A stretch of DNA of 30,613 bases from JAVZLQ01 sp049700035 (GTDB taxonomy: Archaea > Thermoproteota > Bathyarchaeia > Bathyarchaeales > Bathycorpusculaceae), in contig JBNAWC010000013.1 in assembly GCA_049700035.1 (NCBI GenBank), forward strand, positions 1 through 30,613, given 5' to 3'. The notes beneath the pieces were generated by a model. The model worked only from the letters and a program-made list of their open reading frames with translations, searched no databases and had not been told where the DNA came from. How positions within the stretch are numbered: the stretch's first letter is position 1; every line of letters starts with the position of its first letter. Below are positions 6,808 to 15,624 of this stretch, one piece after another. The translations under genes and the position numbers were made by a program.

Positions 6808-8487
6808 GTGTTTGACCCAAAGAAGCTTGAGGAAATTCAGAAACGCAAAGAACAATGGGAGAAGACCACGGTAGCTCAAAGTTTTGAAAAACTGCCCGAA
6901 AGAGAAACCTTCTCTACAAGCTCTGAAATTCCAGTTGCACGTGTCTATACGCCATTTGACGTTGCCAATCTTGATTATTTACGCGATTTAGGTTTTCCAG
7001 GCGAGTATCCGTTTACGCGTGGCGTTTATCCAACCATGTATAGGGCGAGATTTTGGACTATGAGACAGTACGCTGGTTTTGGAACAGCCGAACAAACGAA
7101 TAAGCGTTTTAAGTATCTGCTTGAGCATGGACAGACTGGCTTAAGCGTAGCTTTCGACTTTCCAACGCAAGTGGGCTATGACTGTGACCATCCAATGGCT
7201 GCTGGCGAGGTTGGAAAGGTAGGCGTGAGCGCAAGCACGCTTCGCGATATGGAGATACTTTTTGACGGCATACCACTAGGCAAAGTTACAACTTCCATGA
7301 CCATCAACGCGCCTGCAACCGTGCTACTCGCCATGTACATTGCAGTTGGACAAAAACAAGGCGTCAATCAAGCTGATTTAGGCGGAACCGTCCAAAACGA
7401 CATTTTAAAGGAGTACGTTGCAAGGGGCATGTATATTTTCCCACCTAAACCTTCAATGAGACTTGTCACAGACATTTTTGAATACTGTTCTAAGCATATG
7501 CCAAAATGGAACACAATAAGCATAAGCGGCTACCACATACGCGAGGCAGGAGCAACAGCCGTCCAAGAAATCGCGTTCACACTTGCAAATGCTATTGCTT
7601 ATGTGCAAGCGGCAGTTGACAGAGGCTTAGACCTCGACCAGTTTGCGGGCAGACTTTCGTTCTTTTTCGCGTCGCATAACAACTTTTTTGAGGAGATAGC
7701 CAAGTTTCGCGCGGCGCGGAGGCTTTGGGCAAGGATAATGCGTGAGCGGTTTAAGGCTAAAAATCCCGCTTCTTGGACTCTGCGTTTCCACACGCAAACT
7801 TCTGGCGTTTCCTTAACAGCCCAACAGCCCTACAACAACATTGTCCGCGTTGCCCTCCAAGCACTTGCAGCAGTCTTGGGCGGAACACAGTCCTTGCACA
7901 CAAACTCTTTTGATGAAGCTTATGCCTTGCCAAGCGAACAAGCCGTGACAATTGCACTTAGGACACAACAAATAATTGCATATGAAAGCGGCGTTGTTGA
8001 CACTGTTGACCCGTTGGCTGGCTCCTATTACGTTGAGTATTTGACAAACGAAATTGAGGAGAGAGCCCTAAAATACATTGAGGAGATTGACGCCATGGGG
8101 GGAGCGGTTGCCGCAATCGAAAAAGGCTTCATGCAAAGGGAAATAGTCGAGAGCGCATACAAATTCCAGAAGGAGGTTGAATCAAAAAAGCGAATAATCG
8201 TTGGCGTCAATGAATTCGTAAGCGAGGAAGAAACGCCAATAAAAATTTTGCAGATAGACCCCGAAATTGAAAAGGCTCTTGTTGAACGCCTTAAAAGGCT
8301 TAAGCAACAAAGAAACAAGGCGCAATTAGAAGAAGCTTTAGGCAAGCTTCGAAGAGCTGCTGAACGCGAAGATGAGAATCTCATGCCCCATATACTTCAA
8401 GCTGTTAAGGCGTATGCCACATTAGGCGAGATATGCGACACGCTTAGGGAAGTGTTCGGCGAGTACAAACCTTCAACAATATTCTAG
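6808..8487 (+). CDS. Methylmalonyl-CoA mutase, large (catalytic) subunit
   Basis: The 559-residue catalytic subunit interconverts (R)-methylmalonyl-CoA and succinyl-CoA with adenosylcobalamin. Family signatures are YPFTRGVYPTMYRARFWTMR near the N-terminus, AGFGTAEQTNKRFKYLLE, GLSVAFDFPTQVGYD, SISGYHIREAGATA and RFHTQTSGVSLT. The B12-binding domain is absent, as expected of two-part archaeal mutases; that partner is not in the window. The GTG at 6808 is preferred over an ATG at 6715 because homologous proteins begin at this FDPKKLEEI sequence, a ribosome site precedes it, and the longer form would overlap both the promoter and the divergent MoaD-like gene. Its stop overlaps the stop of the convergent biotin carrier gene (shared CTAG at 8484-8487). 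Confidence 0.93.
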   Translation: MFDPKKLEEIQKRKEQWEKTTVAQSFEKLPERETFSTSSEIPVARVYTPFDVANLDYLRDLGFPGEYPFTRGVYPTMYRARFWTMRQYAGFGTAEQTNKRFKYLLEHGQTGLSVAFDFPTQVGYDCDHPMAAGEVGKVGVSASTLRDMEILFDGIPLGKVTTSMTINAPATVLLAMYIAVGQKQGVNQADLGGTVQNDILKEYVARGMYIFPPKPSMRLVTDIFEYCSKHMPKWNTISISGYHIREAGATAVQEIAFTLANAIAYVQAAVDRGLDLDQFAGRLSFFFASHNNFFEEIAKFRAARRLWARIMRERFKAKNPASWTLRFHTQTSGVSLTAQQPYNNIVRVALQALAAVLGGTQSLHTNSFDEAYALPSEQAVTIALRTQQIIAYESGVVDTVDPLAGSYYVEYLTNEIEERALKYIEEIDAMGGAVAAIEKGFMQREIVESAYKFQKEVESKKRIIVGVNEFVSEEETPIKILQIDPEIEKALVERLKRLKQQRNKAQLEEALGKLRRAAEREDENLMPHILQAVKAYATLGEICDTLREVFGEYKPSTIF

Positions 8488-9044
8488 TCAATTATGACTA
8501 GGGGTTCGCCCTCGCTTACGGATGAGCCTTCAGAAACAAGAACTTCGCGAACCGTTCCAGACTTTGGCGCTGCAATTTCGTTTTCCATCTTCATGGCTTC
8601 AAGTACGCACAATATTTGACCAGCCTTTACTGATTCGCCCTTCTTCACTTTTACTGAAAGAATTTTTCCAGTCATAGGCGCAACCACAGCACCTTCAATG
8701 ACTTGTCTTGTTGCGGTTGGCATTCTTGTTGACGCCGTTTGCAGTGGCACAAAAGCTGCCAGTTCTGACTTTTTAATTGGAGTTTTCACCTCAACCTTGA
8801 ACGTGGCTTCTTCAACCTTAATCTGCAATGGCTTATCCGTTTCAGCTTTTGGCAGCACAACATCATAGTTTTTTCCGCCGACGCTGATTTTGAAGCCTTT
8901 TCCAAATTCCAATTTTTCAGTTTGCAGTTCCACGCTTATCGATTTGCCATCAACTTTCACAGTGAACGCTTTTTCCCCGTTTTTTGCCAGTTCAACTTTT
9001 CTGGGTTTTCCGTCAACAAAAACTTCGTATGTCGGCATCATCAC
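8484..9044 (-). CDS. Biotin carboxyl carrier protein (transcarboxylase 1.3S-like)
   Basis: The 186-residue protein carries the biotinyl domain at about residues 115-186, with the biotinylation motif EAMKMENE (Lys152) and a typical beta-hairpin APMTGKILSVKVKKGESVKAG. About 90 residues before it form a beta-rich N-terminal part and are followed by a linker rich in Thr, Ala and Pro, as in carriers of decarboxylases and acyl-CoA carboxylases. It would shuttle the carboxyl group between the two carboxyltransferases just upstream. GTG at 9044 is followed at once by two ATG codons, so the exact start is uncertain by two residues. The gap from the 5S-like gene is 6 bases, indicating one operon. Confidence 0.92.
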   Translation of the reverse strand: MMMPTYEVFVDGKPRKVELAKNGEKAFTVKVDGKSISVELQTEKLEFGKGFKISVGGKNYDVVLPKAETDKPLQIKVEEATFKVEVKTPIKKSELAAFVPLQTASTRMPTATRQVIEGAVVAPMTGKILSVKVKKGESVKAGQILCVLEAMKMENEIAAPKSGTVREVLVSEGSSVSEGEPLVIID

Positions 9045-9050
9045 GCACCA

Positions 9051-10586
9051 CTATTCTGTTAGGCTTTGCCTTCCAGCAAGCACCCATGGTGACGCAACAC
9101 CCCTTATCCTTCTCGGTATTAAGGCTTTAACCTTGCCTGTGCTTGCTATGTATGTCGCTATTGCCGCTGAAACCGCTGCAACCTCTTCTAGCTCTGCTAC
9201 GCGTTCTGGCGAAATTCCAGTTTTCGCCTCTTCTCTCTTCGCTTTTCTCTTTTTGAAGAATTCTAGGGCTACCTGCGGGAAAAGCGCGTATGTCAGCTTA
9301 TCCTCCTCGCTTTCAATGTATGGCTTAACATCCTTTGGAATCTTGTCCAATGCTGGTTCAAGAAGGTCTGCTGGACGACAAGTTATCGGCTTTTCATCGC
9401 CAATAATTTTCCTTCTAACCTTGGAGTCTATGGGTGCTGGAGGCTTCCCATAAAATCCCTTAACATAATCCTTTATCTCCTTCGGCACTATGCTATAACG
9501 CTCTCCAGACAAAACATTGAAAACGGCTTGTATGCCAACAAGCTGGCTTGTCGGCGTAACAAGAGGAGGATAACCAAGCTCTTTTCGCACTTTAGGCACT
9601 TCTTCCAAAACTTCCTTCAACCTATGAAGCGCATTCTGCTCCTTCAACTGCTCAAGAAGATTCGAGAACATTCCACCTGGTACCTGATGAATTATTATTG
9701 AGGCGTCAACTCTCTCCGCCTTTGGGTCTATAAGCCTCAATGGGTCATAGTATTTTTCGCGGATTTCCCTAAAATACTCGCTTATCTCATAAAGCAACTC
9801 CATATCCAAGCCTGGGTCGTATGGCGTGTCTTTCAAAGCTGCAACAATGGACTCTACTGGCGGTTGTGATGTGCCCCATGCAAGTGGCGAGAACGCTGTG
9901 TCAATTATGTCTACTCCAGCGTCACATGCGCGGAGATAAGTCATCATAACCATGCCGCTTGTGCTATGCGAATGCAAATGCACTGGTAAGCCTACTTCCT
10001 CTTTAAGGGCTTTTATTAGTTTGTAGGCTGGTTCTGGTGCAAGCATTCCAGCCATGTCCTTTATGCATATTGAATCACATTCAAGCTCTGCCAATTTTTT
10101 GGCAACTTTAACGTAATATTCTATTGTGTGAACTGGGCTTATCGTGTAGCATATTGTGCCTTGCGCGTGTTTGCCTACTTTTTTGACGGTTTTTATGGCT
10201 GTTTCCATGTTTCGAACATCGTTTAACGCATCGAAAATGCGAAATATGTCTATGCCGTTCTCCGCTGCTTTCTCAACAAACCGTATGACAACATCGTCTG
10301 GATAATTACGGTAACCAACAACATTTTGTCCACGAAGAAGCATCTGGAGAGGCGTCCTCTTCACGCACCGCTTTAATATGCGGATTCTCTCCCAAGGGTC
10401 TTCACCCAAATACCGTATGCAAACATCAAAAGTTGCACCTCCCCACATCTCAAGCGAGAAAAACCCAGCCCTATCCATCTTCTCCGCTATCGCCGCCATC
10501 GTGTCTGTGCGCATCCTCGTAGCCATCAAAGACTGATGCGCATCCCTAAACGTAGTATCCGTAATTTTAACTGGTTTCGAAACCAT
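9051..10586 (-). CDS. Pyruvate/oxaloacetate carboxyltransferase (transcarboxylase 5S / PycB-like)
   Basis: The 511-residue TIM-barrel carboxyltransferase moves CO2 between biotin and pyruvate/oxaloacetate. Visible metal-site and catalytic residues are Asp15 in TDTTFRDAHQSLMATRM, Lys176 (the lysine carbamylated in this family) in CIKDMAGML, and the HLHSHSTSG histidines at about 203-207. A C-terminal conserved domain follows (VPGGMFSNLLEQL, YPPLVTPTSQLVG). Unlike many PycB proteins it has no fused biotin domain; the carrier is the next gene. I prefer ATG at 10586, which follows a GAGGGG site and matches where the family begins, over the TTG at 10664. The 123-base gap before it contains AT-rich sequence that could be an internal promoter. 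Confidence 0.9.
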   Translation of the reverse strand: MVSKPVKITDTTFRDAHQSLMATRMRTDTMAAIAEKMDRAGFFSLEMWGGATFDVCIRYLGEDPWERIRILKRCVKRTPLQMLLRGQNVVGYRNYPDDVVIRFVEKAAENGIDIFRIFDALNDVRNMETAIKTVKKVGKHAQGTICYTISPVHTIEYYVKVAKKLAELECDSICIKDMAGMLAPEPAYKLIKALKEEVGLPVHLHSHSTSGMVMMTYLRACDAGVDIIDTAFSPLAWGTSQPPVESIVAALKDTPYDPGLDMELLYEISEYFREIREKYYDPLRLIDPKAERVDASIIIHQVPGGMFSNLLEQLKEQNALHRLKEVLEEVPKVRKELGYPPLVTPTSQLVGIQAVFNVLSGERYSIVPKEIKDYVKGFYGKPPAPIDSKVRRKIIGDEKPITCRPADLLEPALDKIPKDVKPYIESEEDKLTYALFPQVALEFFKKRKAKREEAKTGISPERVAELEEVAAVSAAIATYIASTGKVKALIPRRIRGVASPWVLAGRQSLTE

Positions 10587-10709
10587 AAACTGCCTAGCCC
10601 CTCTAGGTTTTTGGGAGTCTAAAGAATAAGTTAAGCCCCCTATTATTTGTAATGGCATGCTCAAGCTCTTTCTGAATGCATTGTGTACTTTTTCAAGCTG
10701 ACAAAGGAT

Positions 10710-12278
10710 TTACAGTGGTATGTTTCCGTGTTTTCTTGCTGGTCTAGGCTCGCGTTTTGTCGCAAGGCTTTCTAAGGCGCTTATCAGTTTTGGCCTTGTT
10801 TCCGCTGGTTCTATGACCTCGTCTATGTAGCCCTTCTGCGCCGCGACATACGGATTTGCAAATTTTCTTCGGTATTCACTTACGAGTTCCATGCGCTTTT
10901 GCTGCGGGTCTTTCGACTCAGCGATTTCTTTACGGAAGATTATGTTTATTGCGCCTTGTGGTCCCATAACCGCAATTTCAGCGGTTGGCCAGGCGTAGTT
11001 TATGTCTGCGCCAGAATGCTTCGAGCCCATTACGTCGTATGCGCCTCCATAGGCTTTTCGCAGTATAACCGTTATTTTTGGCACTGTGGCTTCGCAGTAA
11101 GCGTACAATAGCTTCGAGCCGTGGCGTATTATTCCGCCGTGTTCTTGTTCTGTGCCCGGCAAGAAGCCTGGAACATCAACAAACGTTATTATTGGTATGT
11201 TGAAGCAGTCGCAGAATCGTATGAACCGTCCGGCTTTCATGCTACTGTTTATGTCCAATGCGCCAGCGTAATGTGTTGGCTGGTTTGCAACTATGCCGAC
11301 AACTTTGCCGTTTAGGCGTGCAAAGCCTATGACGATGTTTTGCGCCCATAACTGTTGGATTTCGAAGAATTCGCCGTTGTCCACAACGTTGTGGATGACA
11401 TCTTTCACGTCGTAGGGCTTGTCTGGGTCGTCTGGAAGAACCTTTGCCAGCGCCTCGTCCGTGCGATTCGGGTCATCTGTAGGCTCAACTGCTGGGGGGT
11501 CTTCCAAATAGTTGTTTGGCAAATAACTTAGCAGTTTCTTGATGATTTGTATGCAGTTTTCCTCGTCCTCCGCTATGAAGTGTGCTACACCGCTTTTTGT
11601 GGAGTGCACCATTGCCCCGCCCAAATCTTCAAAAGTAACCTCTTGCCCCAATGCGGCTTTAACCACATCTGGACCCGTAATAAACATGTGGCTTGACTTG
11701 TCAACCATTATGATAAAGTCGGTTAGTGCTGGCGAATAGACGGCGCCGCCCGCGCATGGCCCCATTATGGCGCTTATCTGTGGAATCACGCCAGACGCTA
11801 TTACGTTTCTAAAGAATATGTCGCCGTAACCTGCGAGGCTTGCGACTCCTTCTTGTATGCGTGCTCCGCCGCTGTCATTTAAGCCTATTACTGGCGCGCC
11901 TGTTTTTAGGGCTAAATCCATAAGTTTGCAAACTTTTTTCGCGAACATCTCGCCGAGCGAACCGCCGAAAACCGTGAAGTCTTGGCTAAAAACATACACG
12001 AGTCTTCCATCGATTGTGCCATAACCCGTTATGACTCCGTCGCCTAAAAACTTCTTTTCAGCCATTCCGAACTCGGTGCACTGGTGAACAACAAAACGGT
12101 CAAGCTCATTAAAACTTCCAGCATCCAACAACAAATCAATGCGCTCGCGGGCGGTCAACTTACCCTTAGCATGTTGCTCTTCAATGCGTTGTTTTCCGCC
12201 GCCAAGCATAGCTTGCTCATTCAACTCACGCAAACGCCTAAGCTTATCCTCAACACTAGGCTCTCTAACAACCGACAT
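10710..12278 (-). CDS. Acyl-CoA carboxyltransferase (propionyl-CoA carboxylase beta / transcarboxylase 12S / MmdA-like)
   Basis: The 522-residue carboxyltransferase has two crotonase-like halves. The N half contains SGGARIQEGVASLAGYGDIF and the oxyanion glycines MGPCAGGAVYSPALTDF. The C half contains VDVPGFLPGTEQEHGGIIRH and the second glycine pair KAYGGAYDVMGSKHSGAD. It transfers CO2 between biotin and propionyl-CoA/methylmalonyl-CoA. ATG at 12278 is chosen because GAGG lies nine bases upstream and a TATA-like AAATATTTA at 12316-12324 lies about 40 bases away; the open frame to 12347 would cross that promoter. It heads the order 12S-like, 5S-like, carrier. No biotin carboxylase and no membrane decarboxylase subunit are present. 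Confidence 0.93.
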   Translation of the reverse strand: MSVVREPSVEDKLRRLRELNEQAMLGGGKQRIEEQHAKGKLTARERIDLLLDAGSFNELDRFVVHQCTEFGMAEKKFLGDGVITGYGTIDGRLVYVFSQDFTVFGGSLGEMFAKKVCKLMDLALKTGAPVIGLNDSGGARIQEGVASLAGYGDIFFRNVIASGVIPQISAIMGPCAGGAVYSPALTDFIIMVDKSSHMFITGPDVVKAALGQEVTFEDLGGAMVHSTKSGVAHFIAEDEENCIQIIKKLLSYLPNNYLEDPPAVEPTDDPNRTDEALAKVLPDDPDKPYDVKDVIHNVVDNGEFFEIQQLWAQNIVIGFARLNGKVVGIVANQPTHYAGALDINSSMKAGRFIRFCDCFNIPIITFVDVPGFLPGTEQEHGGIIRHGSKLLYAYCEATVPKITVILRKAYGGAYDVMGSKHSGADINYAWPTAEIAVMGPQGAINIIFRKEIAESKDPQQKRMELVSEYRRKFANPYVAAQKGYIDEVIEPAETRPKLISALESLATKREPRPARKHGNIPL

Positions 12279-12315
12279 ATTTGATGCCTCAAACGAAACA
12301 CTAGTAAGCACAACC

Positions 12316-12324
12316 AAATATTTA
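12316..12324 (-). promoter_or_regulatory. TATA-like box of the carboxyltransferase operon
   Basis: TAAATATTT on the minus strand, 38-46 bases upstream of the ATG at 12278, fits an archaeal TATA box with a short leader. Confidence 0.4.
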
Positions 12325-12399
12325 GAACCTATGGAAAACCAGCACAAAATCTAGAGGGCCTAGCTCCTATTGGCGTTTTCCACAACCAAAAAATGTTGG

Positions 12400-12474
12400 T
12401 GCGGTCGCCGGGATTTGAACCCGGGTCGTCAGCGTGGCAGGCTGATGTCCTAGACCAGGCTAGACTACGACCGC
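12400..12474 (-). tRNA. tRNA-Gly (anticodon GCC)
   Basis: On the minus strand the acceptor GCGGTCG (12474-12468) pairs with CGACCGC (12407-12401), with discriminator A at 12400. The anticodon stem TCAGC/GCTGA encloses CTGCCAC, giving anticodon GCC. The T arm is CCGGG-TTCAAAT-CCCGG. There is no intron and no encoded CCA. An A-rich TATA-like stretch lies near 12503-12515. Confidence 0.95.
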
Positions 12475-12520
12475 GTTTTTGCTGAATGAGAATTTGTAAA
12501 GGTTCTTATTTTTCTTTTCC

Positions 12521-12945
12521 TTAAACTGGCGATTGGCTATTGATTGGTTCAAGTGTCTTTCCTAATTCTTTGATTCTTTTTATGATTATGTCTGAGGGGG
12601 TTGTTATCCATGGGCTTGGGTTTTTTATTTTGCATATGCATATTGTTTTCTTTCCTTTCTGTTTTGCGTAGAAGAGTTCCATGCATGTTCCAGCCGAAAG
12701 CCTTGGCATGTAAGCCACTAAAACGTCGCATTTTTCAATGTCTTCTAGGTCTCTTTTAATGAAGTCCGCTGCGGGGACTTTTCCCACCAACCAAAATCTG
12801 AGCCTTTGTAGATTATTTTTTATCTTTCCCAAGGGTCAAGAACATCATAGCCGCATTGAATGCAAATTTCGCGGATAGCTTTTCTATAGTTCTGTTTTGT
12901 TTCCATGCCTTGAATTGGACCTGAAATGAAAACTTTGCCTTTCAT
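12521..12945 (-). pseudogene. Nucleoside 2-deoxyribosyltransferase-like protein, broken by a stop and a frameshift
   Basis: From ATG 12945 the frame reads MKGKVFISGPIQGMETKQ ... YDVLDPWER and then meets TAA at 12822-12820. The same frame continues sensibly past the stop (KIIYKGSDFGWW). The conserved remainder (VPAADFIKRDLEDIEKCDVL, then SAGTCMELFYAKQKGKK) lies one frame away, joined near 12779-12784 at the A run in GGGAAAAG; one extra base there would restore it. Together these parts make a short Rossmann-like protein of the nucleoside deoxyribosyltransferase family: the GPIQGM loop, the Asp pair and Gly-Thr...Glu are the usual base and ribose contacts. One nonsense and one frameshift point to decay. 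A sequencing error could explain the A run but hardly both lesions. Confidence 0.7.
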
Positions 12946-13074
12946 GGTTTAGTCACGCAAAAGATTGCCGCGTGTTCGCTATTAAATTTTCTTCGTTATC
13001 AAGGGAAAAGCGTTAAAAACAAGCTGATTAACCTTAGCTTTTCTATAAACCAAATACTGAATGGAGCGCATAAC

Positions 13075-14322
13075 TTGGGACTTGTTGACCCAACAGCCGC
13101 AATAGTAATCGCGTTTGCCCTACTCGTCATTCTACTTTATAAGCGCGTGAATTTGGGGATAACCCTAAACGCAACAGCCATAACATTGGCGTTGCTTGCC
13201 CTCGAGTGGACAAAAGTACCCTTGGTGTTTTACGAGGCAAGCATAAAGCCTGAAACGATTTCTGTTGTTGTAGCAACTTTTGGTATAATGCTGCTAAGCC
13301 AACTCTACAAGGAAACTGGAATCATCAACAAGTTAAGCGAAAGCATAAGCAGACTAATTAACAATCCAAAAATTGTGTTGGGACTTGTGCCAGCCGTCAT
13401 AGGACTTTTGCCCGTTGCTGGTGGAGCCTTAATGTCAGCGCCCCTCGTTGACATTGAAGCTGAAAAACTCAAGTTAAAACCTCAAAGGAAAGCCTACATA
13501 AACTTGTGGTTTAGGCACACTATCTTTCCAGTTTATCCATTAAGCTTACCCATAATCGTCACAGCCATGCTTACTGACGTGGCGATTCCGCTTATTATTC
13601 TGCGTCAAATTCCAACGGTTCTAGTAATGATAATAGCTGGCTATGTAATCGGGTTTTGGAAAATAAAAGCGCCAAGAAAGGATGAAGGCAAAAGCGAAAT
13701 AAACTCGAATTCAAATTTTAAAGCCTTCATATTGTCTTTTAGTCCAATTTTGGCAACAATTGTCTTCGCAATAGCCTTGGGCGCAACTGGAATCGAATTC
13801 TTTAAGCAAAGTCGCGACATTGTAATCGCCGTTTTCATAGGAATCGCTGTGCTAATCGCAATATCAAAAATGAGCTTTACAACGTTTGTCAAACCATTCA
13901 AAAACTGGGGAATTTATGGTATAACCCTCGCAGCCTACGGCGCCTTCCTATTAAGAGAGGTTATGATTTCTCCAGAAATCAGCCAAGTTTTCGCTCAGAT
14001 GGTTGCAAACGGCGATAGTTTATATAGCGGTACAGTTCTCCTAGCAACGCTTCCAGCAGTTTTAGGAGTGCTCACAGGCTCGCCAGTCAGTGGAGTAGCC
14101 ATAAGCATTCCAATACTTTGCGGAGATTCACCAGTAGCCGTGGGCACAGCGGCATTAATCTATATAAGCGCATATTTAGGATACACGATAGCGCCAACAC
14201 ACTTATGCTTTACATTCACAGCGGACTACTTCAAATGCCAGCTAGGAGAAGTATACAAATACGTAATTCCATCTTTCATACTAACATTCCTAACAGCGCT
14301 ACTCGTTTACTTTTTGCTTTGA
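13075..14322 (+). CDS. DUF401 family integral membrane protein
   Basis: The 415-residue protein is almost wholly hydrophobic, with about ten or more predicted spans. It carries the family-like re-entrant segment IGLLPVAGGALMSAPLVDIE and its pseudo-repeat LPAVLGVLTGSPVSGVAISI near the C-terminus. This internal symmetry resembles ion-transporter-type anion permeases, so a carrier for an organic anion is possible, but the substrate is unknown. The start is TTG at 13075, with GGAGCG six bases upstream and a TATA-like TCTATAAA at 13041-13048. A GTG/ATG start does not exist in frame nearby. It is a single gene between the decayed transferase and the protease, with no obvious operon partner. Confidence 0.8.
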   Translation: MGLVDPTAAIVIAFALLVILLYKRVNLGITLNATAITLALLALEWTKVPLVFYEASIKPETISVVVATFGIMLLSQLYKETGIINKLSESISRLINNPKIVLGLVPAVIGLLPVAGGALMSAPLVDIEAEKLKLKPQRKAYINLWFRHTIFPVYPLSLPIIVTAMLTDVAIPLIILRQIPTVLVMIIAGYVIGFWKIKAPRKDEGKSEINSNSNFKAFILSFSPILATIVFAIALGATGIEFFKQSRDIVIAVFIGIAVLIAISKMSFTTFVKPFKNWGIYGITLAAYGAFLLREVMISPEISQVFAQMVANGDSLYSGTVLLATLPAVLGVLTGSPVSGVAISIPILCGDSPVAVGTAALIYISAYLGYTIAPTHLCFTFTADYFKCQLGEVYKYVIPSFILTFLTALLVYFLL

Positions 14323-14380
14323 AATCGACAAAAAAGCTTTTGTACACCAAACATTAAAATCGCCCCTCCGTGGTGATTAA

Positions 14381-14521
14381 GTGGTAAATTTAAGGACAAC
14401 TCTAACGATGTTGTTGGCAATTAGCCTAGTAACTCCGATTTTGAACAGTTTTGCATGGTCTTATATTATTGACACGCGCGCGCGCGCGAAGTTGCAGGCA
14501 ACAGTGTTCCTCATAACGTGA
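14381..14521 (+). other. Signal-peptide fragment of the split subtilase
   Basis: GTG at 14381, with GGTGA just upstream, opens a 46-codon frame: MVNLRTTLTMLLAISLVTPI, then LNSFAWSYIIDTRARAK, ending at TGA 14519-14521. It is a good signal peptide with nothing to export in its own frame. The frame crosses the CG run at 14475-14488. Taking one CG unit out there would join it to the protease domain (REVAGNSVPHNVTMREVVE). It is therefore most likely the 5' end of the downstream subtilase. Confidence 0.6.
14475..14488. repeat. CG dinucleotide run, seven units, at a frame break
   Basis: (CG)7 lies between the signal-peptide frame and the protease frame. In the protease frame a TGA at 14470-14472 lies immediately before it, so the two can only be joined by a length change within or next to this tract. 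One unit less, or two more, restores the frame. Confidence 0.85.
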
Positions 14522-15624
14522 CCATGCGCGAAGTTGTAGAAATAATGAATGCAACTGGCGTGTGGGCAGATTATGGCTTTACTGGAGAAAATGTAACAAT
14601 AGCAATCATTGACACTGGAGTTGATTACGGTTCTCTAGGTTTGGGCTACTGGGATGTAATAGCAAGAGATGCGTTTGGTTGCCCAGCTGCTTTTGACGCG
14701 GACGCTGGATGTTTTGTTTATACGAACATAACGCTGACGGCAGTTGCAAACGCAGGCGGAATCTTCATATCCACCGCTGGTTTAAATCCGCAAGTATACA
14801 TGTTTGGCGAAGTACATCCGTTCTCGGAGATTTTTGGCACAACTTTTCCGTCAAACATGAATGTTACTGGAATTTTAAGCGCAGGAAAAAGTTGCCATTG
14901 GGGAGTAATGTTCCAATGGTTATTCGGCTTAGACTTGTTCCCAGTACTAGTAGTGGACAGTAATACTGACGAAGTTTATGACACTGTTTACGTGGACTTA
15001 TCATTTGACTGGTGCTGGATACCCCATCTATACTCCTTAATGGGACTTCCTTGGTACTGGTCTGCTCCATGGCCTCCAGACTACAGCTTTACAGATGAAA
15101 CGCCGTTGAACATAGCATCGCCTATAGGGGCGAGAGACTTCACAGACGACGACATATTTGACATTTCAGTAAGCTCGCTGGGCTATTTCCTAGACGTTTA
15201 TGGCGCATCTCCAAACAGCGAAGACAGAGGTTTAGTTCTAAAGCCAATTGATCCAAACGGCAACTATACATGCTTTGTGTACGATTTTGATGGTCACGGC
15301 ACATCATGCGCGTCATGTGCTGCTGGAAGAGACATGGGACATCCGCTGTTTGGCAACGGAATGGCTTATGACGCAAAAATAATGGGTATAACCGCCCTAT
15401 ACTTCGGCGATGTAATAGAAGGCGAACTTTGGGCAGCAGGATTCGACCTTATCCCTGGAACCGAGGGATGGTCGTACATTCCAGGATATGGCTCCGTTTA
15501 TGCGCGCGCGCGGTTATGGAACATTCACCGAGCCTGGCTTTTCAACGCTTGCCATAGGCGTTGGTGCTTCAACATCCATGAACTGGACGCAGTCCGAATG
15601 GGGATTTGCTGGAGGCTACTATGA
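14518..15624 (+). CDS. Cell-surface subtilisin-like serine protease, N-terminal part (Asp and His of the triad)
   Basis: This part of an S8 peptidase carries the catalytic Asp in TIAIIDTGVDYG (codon 14611) and the catalytic His in DFDGHGTSCASCAAG (codon 15295). The roughly 228 residues between them are a large insertion, including a stretch typical of archaeal surface subtilases (FPVLVVDSNTDEVYDTVYVD). The frame has no secretion signal of its own. The nominal GTG at 14518 is probably not a real start; the signal lies 5' in another frame. From the CG run at 15503-15512 the frame becomes nonsense (LWNIHRAW...), while the neighbouring frame continues the protease. The true gene spans 14381-18391, about 1336 residues if repaired. 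Confidence 0.75.
   Translation: MTMREVVEIMNATGVWADYGFTGENVTIAIIDTGVDYGSLGLGYWDVIARDAFGCPAAFDADAGCFVYTNITLTAVANAGGIFISTAGLNPQVYMFGEVHPFSEIFGTTFPSNMNVTGILSAGKSCHWGVMFQWLFGLDLFPVLVVDSNTDEVYDTVYVDLSFDWCWIPHLYSLMGLPWYWSAPWPPDYSFTDETPLNIASPIGARDFTDDDIFDISVSSLGYFLDVYGASPNSEDRGLVLKPIDPNGNYTCFVYDFDGHGTSCASCAAGRDMGHPLFGNGMAYDAKIMGITALYFGDVIEGELWAAGFDLIPGTEGWSYIPGYGSVYARARLWNIHRAWLFNACHRRWCFNIHELDAVRMGICWRLL

Noticed and set aside
12776..12790. GGGAAAAG as a programmed -1 frameshift site
   Set aside because: The incoming frame reads TGG GAA AAG, not the phase needed for a GGGAAAA slip, and an in-frame stop lies upstream, so decay is simpler.
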